From JABDGZ01 sp964483785 (GTDB taxonomy: Bacteria > Omnitrophota > Gorgyraeia > Zapsychrales > Fredricksoniimonadaceae): a stretch of DNA of 27,534 nt. This document shows, one piece after another, positions 1-6,363 of the stretch; the stretch's first letter is position 1, and every line of letters begins with the position of its first letter. The translations under genes were made by a program, and so were the position numbers. The stretch lies in contig CAZACW010000028.1 in the NCBI GenBank assembly GCA_964483785.1, positions 1 through 27,534 on the forward strand, given 5' to 3'. The notes under the pieces were generated by a model that had not been told where the DNA came from, searched no databases, and worked only from the letters and a program-made list of their open reading frames with translations.

Positions 1-1
1 C

Positions 2-784
2 TGGGAAGATGTGGCCTTGGAAAGCCATGGCGGAGTCAACTGGCTGGATCTGGGCGTGCAGAGCACCTCGGGCATCAACTGGGCGGGCCTCAACACCCTG
101 ATGTCCCAGATGCGCACCGTGTTCAATCTCGTCGGGACCCAGGACAATGCCCAGGGCACGGACACCTTGTTCCATCTGTTAAATACCATCAATGCCCAGA
201 CCCAGAACATCAACGGCGGCGGCGCCACATCGGCCCAGATTTTGACGGCGGTCACCAACATCCAGGCGCTCTTGGGCACGGCGACGGGCAAGGAAACGGT
301 CGCCGGAGACATCCGGTCCGTCCTGACCCTGCTGGGCACGGCCAATGACCAAAACAGCACGACGCTCTTTGGCATCGCCAACAATGCCCAAAACAATTCC
401 GCGGCCGCGATGAGCGATGCCCAGCAGATCATCACGGATTTGGGCGTCAACGGCGCCACCCCCAATGTTTACGCGAAATTAAAGAGCCTGGAGGACGATG
501 TCCAAAACATCCAGACAGCCACGACCCAGCTGACCTCGGCCAGCGAAAACGCGCCGTCCCTGGCCCAGGAAACCATTGACAAGCTGACCCAGTTCCTCAA
601 CCAGCAGGCGAAGCAGGCCGGACTCCAGCAGACCCTGTCGGTCAAGGAACTTTCGACCAAGGAATCCAAGGACATGGAAAAAGTCAACCAGAAGCTGGAA
701 GAGATCAACGCCAAGATCGCGGCCCTGCGCGATGCCTTGAACGTCCAGGATGTCGTGGTCAAGAGCTACTATGAAAGCGATTAA
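2..784 (+). CDS. Repeat/coiled-coil protein of unknown function (5' partial)
   Basis: The reading frame is open from the first bases of the window, so the N-terminus is probably upstream; the first in-window start is a GTG at 11 with no ribosome binding site. The visible part has no recognisable enzyme motif. It contains at least two copies of a degenerate unit, hydrophobic residues then LVGT or LLGT, a D/N-rich turn and TLF, followed by an N/A/Q-rich stretch (roughly residues 38-65 and 104-130 counted from 11). Similar GT...TLF units occur in fibrous or coil-forming surface and phage-tail proteins, but this is only resemblance. The C-terminal 90 residues are rich in E, K and Q with heptad-like spacing and should form a coiled coil. 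Its stop overlaps the start of the next gene by 14 nt, so the two are probably translationally coupled and belong with the ATPase operon. Function unknown. Confidence 0.75.
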   Translation, partial: WEDVALESHGGVNWLDLGVQSTSGINWAGLNTLMSQMRTVFNLVGTQDNAQGTDTLFHLLNTINAQTQNINGGGATSAQILTAVTNIQALLGTATGKETVAGDIRSVLTLLGTANDQNSTTLFGIANNAQNNSAAAMSDAQQIITDLGVNGATPNVYAKLKSLEDDVQNIQTATTQLTSASENAPSLAQETIDKLTQFLNQQAKQAGLQQTLSVKELSTKESKDMEKVNQKLEEINAKIAALRDALNVQDVVVKSYYESD

Positions 785-2054
785 CGCCCTCACACTGGCC
801 GGGGCCCTTCTGGGCCTGGCCGCAGTGCCTGCCCTGGCCGACCTCTACATTAATGTGGTGGCGGTCAACGGCGCGGACGCGCCCAAAAATTATGCGATCA
901 AGTTCGGCCTGCCCGGCGAGCTGACTGCCGAGGACATTCTGGACACCAACGGCCTGCAGCTGGACTACAATGTCGATGACGGGGATTATTTTGTCTTCGG
1001 GGACGTGAGCCTGAAACCCAAGGAGTCCAAGACCTTCCGCGTCCATATCAAGGACAAGTGGATGGTGACCCAGGCCAAGATCGACGGCCTTAAGCAGCAG
1101 ATCACCCAGGGCTATGATACGTTAGGCAAGCCGTATGACGCTCAAAAGGCCGAGGTCCTCAAGGCCCGTCTGGACGCGAAGCTCGATTATATCTTCAGCC
1201 TGCAGGGCTCCAGCGCCGAGAGCATCGACAAGCGCATCGATGATTACCGCCAGTACACCAAGGAAATGAAAAGGATCGAGAACCAGGCCATGGACCGGGA
1301 CTATTGGCGCTCAGACCCGGCGGACGACCATTCTCCGCGGCTGGTGCGCTTGAACATCGAGGTGCACAATCCCACCAAGGCGCTGAAGCATTTCAAGCAC
1401 AAGGACTATCTTCCGGCTGAGACCAAGCCGGAGGATGTCTATGAGGCCGAGGATTTCGAGGTCAGGTTCGACCAGGTCAAACAGCTGGCCTTTTTGTTCA
1501 AGGAAGAGGATTTGGTCCCGGGCGAGACCAAGAAATACTCCGTCGGTATTTTGGACATCTGGACCATTGACCAGCGCCTGCTCAACAATCTGCGCACCCG
1601 GGCCCAATATGTCTATGATTATCTCAAAGCCACGCGCTTTGCCAAGGACGTGCAGGTGCTGATGGACCGCGTGACCCAGCACCTGCAGGCCATAGAGGAT
1701 TCCCAAGCGGTGAACAGGCCCATCCTGGAGCATATCAGCGTCTATCGCGTGAACAAGCCGGTCTATGAGGACACGGTCAAGGACGTGGAGGACCTGGAAA
1801 AGCTCCTGGCGGTGTTTCGTGAGAATTTGGAAAAGAGCAAGGTGGAAAACATCCTGCAGAAGATCCAGTCCTTAAAGAATGTCGGCGATATTTCCAAGGC
1901 GATTTTCAACAAGAATTTCGAGACCAGCTCAGCCTGGAGTTTTATCGGCTGGATCCTGCTTTTTGTGGGCGGCGTGACCCTGGTGGGCTATATCGTTTCG
2001 CTGTTTAGGTCCAAGGAAAAGAACATCAAGGAAGAAGTCAAACCCAAGGGATAA
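771..2054 (+). CDS. Exported protein with duplicated domain and C-terminal membrane anchor, upstream of atpA
   Basis: Unrecognised 427-aa protein. I chose ATG 771 rather than the in-frame ATG at 750 because it starts directly with a signal peptide (MKAINALTLAGALLGLAAVP, then ALA). Two related domains of about 80 residues are visible, near residues 25-110 and 193-280. Each has a beta-like start, a LPxE(L/T)xxED element, and an LxPxE(S/T)K(T/K) turn followed by a D-x-W segment, and each is followed by a charged helical region. A single hydrophobic helix at about 386-411 (FIGWILLFVGGVTLVGYIV) precedes a lysine-rich cytoplasmic tail, so the protein should be periplasmic and anchored at its C-terminus. 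It overlaps the preceding gene by 14 nt and ends 5 nt before the ATPase alpha subunit, which suggests the same transcript and perhaps the same complex. It has none of the multi-helix character of an a subunit. Confidence 0.85.
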   Translation: MKAINALTLAGALLGLAAVPALADLYINVVAVNGADAPKNYAIKFGLPGELTAEDILDTNGLQLDYNVDDGDYFVFGDVSLKPKESKTFRVHIKDKWMVTQAKIDGLKQQITQGYDTLGKPYDAQKAEVLKARLDAKLDYIFSLQGSSAESIDKRIDDYRQYTKEMKRIENQAMDRDYWRSDPADDHSPRLVRLNIEVHNPTKALKHFKHKDYLPAETKPEDVYEAEDFEVRFDQVKQLAFLFKEEDLVPGETKKYSVGILDIWTIDQRLLNNLRTRAQYVYDYLKATRFAKDVQVLMDRVTQHLQAIEDSQAVNRPILEHISVYRVNKPVYEDTVKDVEDLEKLLAVFRENLEKSKVENILQKIQSLKNVGDISKAIFNKNFETSSAWSFIGWILLFVGGVTLVGYIVSLFRSKEKNIKEEVKPKG

Positions 2055-2059
2055 ATGAC

Positions 2060-3601
2060 ATGGCATCGAGGTCTTTGCAATACACGGAAGTCGGGACGGT
2101 CAAGGCCATCCGCGGCTGCATCGTTTTTGTGCGCGGCCTGAAAAATTGCATCAACGGCCAGCTGGTCAAATTCGGTTACGGCACCATCGGCATGATCGTC
2201 GGTTTTACCGAGGCCGAGGCGCAGGTCTTGATCATCAAGGAGACGGACAGGATCAAGACCGGGGACCATGCGGTGGCCTCCATCGAGCCGTTTGAAACGC
2301 CCGTCGGAGAAAAATTCATCGGCCGCATCCTTTCACCCCTGGGCGACCCCTTGGACGGCCTGGGGCCCCTGGAGTTTGAGGCCAAGAGGCCCATTTTTCC
2401 GGAATCGCCGCCGGTGCTCTCGCGCCAGCCCCTCAAAAAGACCCTGGAGACCGGCATCAAGGTCCTGGATGCCATGATCCCCATCGGCATGGGCCAGCGC
2501 GAGCTGATCTTAGGCGACAAAAGCACGGGCAAGACCACCTTTGTCACGGACACAATATTAAACCAGACCGGCACCGGCGTCATCTGCATCTACTGCGCCA
2601 TCGGCAAGCCGCGCTCGGCCCTGGCCAAGATCGTGCAATTGTTCAAGGAGCACGAGGCCTTCAAATACAGCATGATCATTTCCGCCGGGGCCTCGGCCCC
2701 GCCGGGCCAGCAGTACCTGGCCCCGTACGTGGCCTGTTCCATCGCCGAGCATTTTCTCCACCAGGGCAAGAATGTCTTCGTGGGCTTCGATGATTTCACC
2801 AAGCATGCCTGGTGCTACCGCGAAATTTCCCTGCTTTTAGGCAGGCCGCCCGGCCGTGATTCCTACCCCGGCGACATTTTTTACCTGCATTCCAAGATGA
2901 TCGAGCGGGCCTGCTACCTGGATGAGAAGCGTGGCGGGGGCTCCATCACCTTTTTCCCCATCGTCGAGATCCTGGAAGGGGACCTGACCGCCTTTGTGCC
3001 GTCCAACCTGATTTCCATGACCGACGGGCAGATCTATATCAGCACCGCGCTCTTCGGCGAAGGCCAGAAGCCAGCCCTGGATTTGGGGCTTTCGGTCTCG
3101 CGGGTGGGCTCCAAGGTGCAGTGGCCGGCCATCAAGAGCCTCTCCGGCCCCTTGCGCCTGGAATACCTGCAATACCGGGAATTGCTGCGCATCTCGAAAC
3201 TGAAGGCCACCGGCCATTCCGACGAGACCGTGGAGAAGCTCAAGCGCGGCAGCATCCTGACCGAGATCCTGCGCCAGGACAAGGACCATCCCGTGTCCCA
3301 GGAAATCCAGGTGATGATCTTTTACGCGTTTAACAAAAAAATGCTCAATGATTTGACGGTGGCCGAGGTGCGGGCGTTCCAGGATGAACTGCAGGATTAC
3401 GCCGCCCGGAAAAACCCCCAGCTTTTGAAAAATATCCGAGAGCAGCGCAAGCTGGAGCCCGAGATCGAAAAGGGCATCACAGAGCTCGCCGGTGCCCTGC
3501 TCCAGGAGATCATGGCCCGCCGCAAAAAGGTGACGCCGGACAAATTTGACGATTATCTGGACGCGCCGCCGAAGCCCGAGGCCATGGCCGGGAAAAAATA
3601 G
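2060..3601 (+). CDS. atpA: F-type ATPase subunit alpha
   Basis: 513-aa F1 alpha subunit, the non-catalytic nucleotide-binding partner of beta in the alpha3beta3 head. The order is normal: N-terminal beta-barrel, nucleotide-binding domain, C-terminal helical domain. The Walker A is GDKSTGKT at 152-159, where the family usually has GDRQTGKT, so the usual Q is S. GRPPGRDSYPGDIFYLHS (261-278) and GLSVSRVGS, with the arginine finger R348, are intact and identify alpha rather than beta. Length is normal. The gene starts 5 nt after the exported protein gene and ends 2 nt before epsilon. In most bacteria atpA sits between delta and gamma; here it comes first of the ATPase subunits in the window, and beta comes last. 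Nucleotide-site function looks retained, but the sequence is divergent. Confidence 0.96.
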   Translation: MASRSLQYTEVGTVKAIRGCIVFVRGLKNCINGQLVKFGYGTIGMIVGFTEAEAQVLIIKETDRIKTGDHAVASIEPFETPVGEKFIGRILSPLGDPLDGLGPLEFEAKRPIFPESPPVLSRQPLKKTLETGIKVLDAMIPIGMGQRELILGDKSTGKTTFVTDTILNQTGTGVICIYCAIGKPRSALAKIVQLFKEHEAFKYSMIISAGASAPPGQQYLAPYVACSIAEHFLHQGKNVFVGFDDFTKHAWCYREISLLLGRPPGRDSYPGDIFYLHSKMIERACYLDEKRGGGSITFFPIVEILEGDLTAFVPSNLISMTDGQIYISTALFGEGQKPALDLGLSVSRVGSKVQWPAIKSLSGPLRLEYLQYRELLRISKLKATGHSDETVEKLKRGSILTEILRQDKDHPVSQEIQVMIFYAFNKKMLNDLTVAEVRAFQDELQDYAARKNPQLLKNIREQRKLEPEIEKGITELAGALLQEIMARRKKVTPDKFDDYLDAPPKPEAMAGKK

Positions 3602-3603
3602 GC

Positions 3604-3903
3604 ATGTCCCAGGACAAAAACAAATTCCGCTGCGTGATCCTGAGCCCCAAAAATTTGATTTTTGAGGACGAGGTCAACAGCCTTTACATCATGGGGGACC
3701 GCACGGAATACGAATTGCTGGTCTATCATTATCCCCTGGTGGGCCTGGTGCAGGAGGGCGATATCATCATCGACTGGAAATACAAGGTCCCTGTCCGCTC
3801 GGGCATTCTGCGCTTCTTTGCCAATGAATGCACCATCCTGGTGGAGGAGACGGACAAAACCATGGCCGGGAGAGCTCAACCGGCGGCGTCCATGCCGCGC
3901 TAA
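3604..3903 (+). CDS. atpC: Short F-type ATPase subunit epsilon (N-terminal domain only)
   Basis: The 99-aa product matches the N-terminal beta-sandwich of F1 epsilon: a start resembling ILSPKNLIFEDEV (family IVTPEKxLFSGEV), a central YELLVYHYPLVGLVQEGDI in place of the usual GILPGHAPLLTALKPG, and a final strand like the family's xNxVTVLAD. The residues after about 85 are a short A/P-rich tail. The two C-terminal helices of standard epsilon (about 130-140 aa), which inhibit ATP hydrolysis in many bacteria, are absent. Epsilon normally links gamma to the c-ring, and the retained domain is enough for that. Usually atpC is the last gene after atpD; here it directly follows alpha with a 2-nt gap and precedes the c genes. 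The identification rests on hand comparison of conserved positions. Confidence 0.85.
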   Translation: MSQDKNKFRCVILSPKNLIFEDEVNSLYIMGDRTEYELLVYHYPLVGLVQEGDIIIDWKYKVPVRSGILRFFANECTILVEETDKTMAGRAQPAASMPR

Positions 3904-3922
3904 ACCGAGGCCGAAAGTTTTC

Positions 3923-3928
3923 AAGGAG
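3923..3928 (+). promoter_or_regulatory. Shine-Dalgarno for the first c-subunit start
   Basis: AAGGAG lies 4 nt before the ATG at 3933. The later c starts at 4142 and 4251 have a different leader with only AAGG(G). The two leaders are still alignable (GAAAG..TT..AAGG..TTT), as expected if they are diverged versions of the same upstream region. Confidence 0.7.
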
Positions 3929-3932
3929 ATTT

Positions 3933-4024
3933 ATGTTAGCGGAAACGTTTCTGATATTGACTATTATGTTTATCGCTGTGATGGGGCCTTCCGTCGTTAA
4001 AAGGCCCAATTGCTTCGACTTCGA
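3933..4024 (+). pseudogene. Truncated first copy of ATPase c-subunit gene, running into assembly gap
   Basis: The first 22 codons encode the same peptide as the full c gene at 4251 (MLAETFLILTIMFIAV, then MGPSVV). After SVV the frame passes into an unrelated segment (KRPNCFDF) and then the 100-N gap. The copy has the best Shine-Dalgarno and codon choice like its GC-rich neighbours, so it may be the authentic start of the native c gene whose continuation was lost or misjoined. Alternatively it is a real truncated tandem copy. The lack of helix 2 and the ion-binding carboxylate means it cannot be functional as shown. Confidence 0.6.
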
Positions 4025-4124
4025 NNNNNNNNNNNNNNNNNNNNNNNNNNNNNNNNNNNNNNNNNNNNNNNNNNNNNNNNNNNNNNNNNNNNNNNNNNNN
4101 NNNNNNNNNNNNNNNNNNNNNNNN
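4025..4124. other. Assembly gap (100 N)
   Basis: Exactly 100 Ns, the conventional size for a gap of unknown length. Sequence phase on both sides shows that the true gap could be zero or a multiple of 109 bp, if the flanking tandem repeat is real. Confidence 0.98.
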
Positions 4125-4141
4125 AAGGTTAAGGGCTATTT

Positions 4142-4261
4142 ATGCTTGCTGAAACATTTCTTATTTTAACCATTATGTTCATAGCTGTCATGGGGCCTTC
4201 AGTGGTGAAAAGGCCCAATTGCTTCGACTTCGAAAGGTTAAGGGCTATTTATGCTTGCTGA
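4142..4261 (+). pseudogene. Truncated second copy of ATPase c-subunit gene
   Basis: A 39-codon frame: the first 22 residues are those of subunit c, then 17 residues are read from the repeat spacer (KRPNCFDFERLRAIYAC) before a TGA inside the third copy. It lacks the loop and helix 2. Its coding part is markedly more AT-rich than the surrounding genes and than copy 1. Either a real decaying tandem copy or sequence from a related strain or paralogue introduced by gap filling. Confidence 0.6.
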
Positions 4262-4481
4262 AACATTTCTTATTTTAACCATTATGTTTATCGCTGTCAT
4301 GGGGCCTTCCGTCGTGATCGCAGTGCTGGGTTACGCGGTGATCAAGGCCCTGGGCCGCAACCCTTCGGCCGCCTCCAAGATCTTTATGGGGATGGCCATC
4401 ATGCTGGTCTTTGTGGAGTCCATTTCCATCGTGGCGATTTTGATCATCTTTCAGCTGTTTTCGAACAAAGGGCACGGATAG
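4251..4481 (+). CDS. atpE: F-type ATPase subunit c (first c-type subunit)
   Basis: 76-aa hairpin membrane protein forming the rotor ring. Helix 1 is about residues 5-33, the polar loop is GRNPS (R36), and helix 2 is about 44-70 with the ion-binding carboxylate E56 in VFVESIS. R36 and E56 are 20 residues apart, exactly the R41-D61 spacing of E. coli subunit c. Helix 1 lacks the usual glycine-repeat motif. The residue equivalent to Gln32 of Na+-translocating c subunits is I, so a classical Na+ site is not evident although E is followed by S. The first 38 nt are identical to copy 2, while the following nucleotides match copy 1 except one base, so the gene looks mosaic. A second, different c-like gene follows 9 nt downstream. 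Confidence 0.88.
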   Translation: MLAETFLILTIMFIAVMGPSVVIAVLGYAVIKALGRNPSAASKIFMGMAIMLVFVESISIVAILIIFQLFSNKGHG

Positions 4482-4490
4482 GACAATATC

Positions 4491-4733
4491 ATGGGGTTCA
4501 AGCATTGGTACCAGGGCCTGCAGATTTTGATGATGTTCGCGGTGGTGGTCGGATTTCCCTGTTTTTGGACCGGGTTTTTGGGGTCCAAGATGATCAATGA
4601 GATGGGCAATCATCCTTCCCGCGCCGCCAGGATCCAGGCCTCGGCGACGTGGAAGATGCTGATCGTGGAGGCCATCTCCTTCATGCTGTTGACGGGCCTG
4701 TACGCGTTTTTAGTCAATCTCCAAAACGAGTAA
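4491..4733 (+). CDS. Second, divergent ATPase c-like subunit
   Basis: 80-aa protein with two hydrophobic helices (about 10-32 and 52-76) around a polar loop GNHPSRAARI. It aligns without gaps to the preceding c subunit across the loop and helix 2: GNHPS against GRNPS, and LIVEAIS against VFVESIS. The carboxylate E60 lies 20 residues after N40, the position of the normally conserved loop arginine, which is therefore replaced. K55 lies within helix 2, which is unusual for a c subunit. The family relation and retained carboxylate suggest a second rotor-ring subunit, giving a hetero-oligomeric ring, as known for some A/V- and Na+ F-type enzymes. A role as a membrane adaptor between ring and exported partner is also possible. 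It is followed 12 nt later by the b-delta gene with an AAAAGGAG ribosome binding site. Confidence 0.8.
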   Translation: MGFKHWYQGLQILMMFAVVVGFPCFWTGFLGSKMINEMGNHPSRAARIQASATWKMLIVEAISFMLLTGLYAFLVNLQNE

Positions 4734-4745
4734 AAGGAGCTTTCT

Positions 4746-5501
4746 ATGGGTTGGAATTTGATCATACAGTTCTTGATATTGACGGTGGTGATCTCCGGCG
4801 GGATCATCTTTGCCCTGTACATGGTCCTGATCAGGACCGTGGACGGGGCCAAACAGCGCCTGGACCGCGACGCGGAGGCCGCCCGCCAGCGGGAGCGCGA
4901 ACTCAACCAAAAAATCAAGGAAGCGGACGCGGAACTGCAAAGGCGCAACAAGGAACTGGACATGATGGAAAAGAAAATGCGCCAGGAACTGCTGGAATCG
5001 ACCAATAAGCAGAAGGACGAGATCATCGCCAAGGCCCGCGCCGAGTCCGAGGAAATCATCTCGCGGGCCCAGAGTTCCCGCGAGCAGATCCGCCGCGACA
5101 TTGAGAAGAGCATGGACATCAAGATCATCGATTACGCCTCCGGCATTGCGGCGGAGGTCTTGAGCGCCAAGGTCAAGCAGGCCCTGGATGCGCAATTGGT
5201 GGCGGAATTCATCGACCAGCTCAACCGGGTCGATTTGAGCCGCGTCAACGCGGACATCAAGGTCGCGGACGTGGTTTCAGCCACCACGGTGCCGGACAGT
5301 CTCTTGACGCAGATCGCCTCGGTGTTCAAGTCCAAGCTCGCCCGCGACGTGAAACTAAACCCCCGGGTCGATCCCCAGGTGGTGGGCGGCATTGTGCTGA
5401 TGTTCGAGAGCCTGCAATTGGACGGCAGCCTGCGCAATGCGATCACGGAATCGGCAAACGCGCTCAAACAGCAGGTGGAGAAAAAATACATCAATGGGTA
5501 A
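4746..5501 (+). CDS. atpFH: F-type ATPase b-delta fusion (peripheral stalk)
   Basis: 251-aa stator protein. Residues about 5-29 form one membrane helix, and 30-125 a long charged coiled coil (RDAEAARQRERELNQKIKEA) like subunit b. The C-terminal 75 residues match the C-terminal domain of delta/OSCP: VVSATTVPDSLL (176-187), a K-x-x-x-x-x-V-K-L-N-P-R-VDP segment, VVGGIVLMFESLQLDGSLR (212-230). The N-terminal helical bundle of delta, which binds the top of alpha, is not recognisable, and no separate delta gene is present. b-delta fusions are known in mycobacteria, but there a full delta is fused, so this is likely an independent architecture. The stop overlaps the gamma start by 8 nt. Confidence 0.88.
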   Translation: MGWNLIIQFLILTVVISGGIIFALYMVLIRTVDGAKQRLDRDAEAARQRERELNQKIKEADAELQRRNKELDMMEKKMRQELLESTNKQKDEIIAKARAESEEIISRAQSSREQIRRDIEKSMDIKIIDYASGIAAEVLSAKVKQALDAQLVAEFIDQLNRVDLSRVNADIKVADVVSATTVPDSLLTQIASVFKSKLARDVKLNPRVDPQVVGGIVLMFESLQLDGSLRNAITESANALKQQVEKKYING

Positions 5502-6357
5502 AGCCAGCAAGGTCAAGGCCGAGGTCATGGAAGTGCGCGATCTTTTGGATTTGATCCAGGTCCTCAAGGACGTGGCGGACATGAAATACCATGCCCTCTC
5601 GGCGCAAAGGGTGAAATTCAACCGGTTCAACGAATCGTTCATGGAATTTTTTTCCCTGATCAGCTACTCGACGGTGCAGCATCCGCTCATTTCCAACAAC
5701 AACATGAAGACCATCATTTTGGTCATTTCCTCGGAGCGCGGCTTTGTGGGCGATTTGAACAGCCGGGTGGTGGCCCGCGCCATGGAGGAGAAGGACAAGA
5801 ACCCCGCCGCGGACCTGGTTGTCGTGGGCAAAAAAGGGATCATGAAACTCGAGGCCATGGACCAGAAATTGCTCAAGACCTACGAAGATGTCGAGGACCG
5901 CGGCCTGTATGAGGTGGCGGTGGAGATCAAGACCTATCTGGTCAATGAGCTGATGTCCGGCCGGGTGGGCCGCGTCATTACGGTCTATCCCTGGCCCAAG
6001 GACTATACCGTGACCAAGCCGCGCGCGGTCAAACTTTTGCCCTGCAAGGAGCTTTTGCCGAAGCAGTCCCAGACCATCGAAAAATTCCGCAAGGTGATCG
6101 AGGAGTCCGACCCTTCGGACATGGCCGGGTACCTGGCGGACCTGTGGCTCTCCTCGAAAATTTATGAAATATTTTTTGATACCAACCTGGCCGCAGCCGC
6201 GGCCCAGACCCAGCAGCTGGACAATTCGCTGGGCAAGATGCGCAAGGAGCGCGACGCGGTCAAATTGAAGTACCGCAAGGCCAGGCGCGGGGACATTGAC
6301 AAGAGTTTGCGCGAGATTTTTTCGGCCCGCATGATGGTGGCTAAACAGGGGAAATGA
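5494..6357 (+). CDS. atpG: F-type ATPase subunit gamma
   Basis: 287-aa central-stalk subunit. ATG 5494 is chosen over an upstream in-frame ATG at 5437 because it overlaps the b-delta stop (ATGGGTAA) and gives a normal gamma N-terminus. The core has the family's Rossmann-like strand pattern (TIILVISSERGFVGDLNSRV, about 70-89, like the usual SDRGLCGGLN). The C-terminal helix ends with KYRKARRGDIDKSLREIFSA, which corresponds to the usual YNKARQAxITQELxEIVxGA. The N-terminal helix that normally reads KxTxKITxAMxMVAASK is strongly altered to IQVLKDVADMKYHAL, so contacts in the catalytic head may differ. Placed between b-delta and beta; 6 nt separate it from beta. Confidence 0.93.
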   Translation: MGKASKVKAEVMEVRDLLDLIQVLKDVADMKYHALSAQRVKFNRFNESFMEFFSLISYSTVQHPLISNNNMKTIILVISSERGFVGDLNSRVVARAMEEKDKNPAADLVVVGKKGIMKLEAMDQKLLKTYEDVEDRGLYEVAVEIKTYLVNELMSGRVGRVITVYPWPKDYTVTKPRAVKLLPCKELLPKQSQTIEKFRKVIEESDPSDMAGYLADLWLSSKIYEIFFDTNLAAAAAQTQQLDNSLGKMRKERDAVKLKYRKARRGDIDKSLREIFSARMMVAKQGK

Positions 6358-6363
6358 GGGGAC

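Larger units (their letters stand above)
3933..4250 (+). repeat. 109-bp tandem repeat containing the 5' end of the c-subunit gene
   Basis: Unit = 66 nt coding for the first 22 residues of subunit c plus a 43-nt spacer that begins AAAAGGCCCAATTGCTTCG and ends AAGGGCTATTT. Unit 2 spans 4142-4250. Unit 1 is 3933-4024 plus 4125-4141, and removing the 100 Ns gives exactly 109 nt with a seamless junction. The third copy at 4251 continues into the complete gene. Between units 1 and 2, 13 of 22 codons differ, all synonymously; the spacer is identical where visible. Confidence 0.85.

Noticed and set aside
750..770. Upstream ATG 750 as start of the exported protein
   Set aside because: It adds seven polar residues before an otherwise standard signal peptide; ATG 771 fits better.
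11..2054. One of the two upstream proteins as the missing ATPase a subunit
   Set aside because: Neither has the five or six membrane helices or the conserved arginine helix; the second is exported with a single C-terminal anchor.
3828..4169. Open frame running through the 100 Ns
   Set aside because: It exists only because undetermined bases contain no stops.
3933..4300. Diversity-generating retroelement or CRISPR-like array at the c-gene repeat
   Set aside because: No reverse transcriptase or cas gene is present, differences are silent rather than diversifying, and the unit includes gene sequence.
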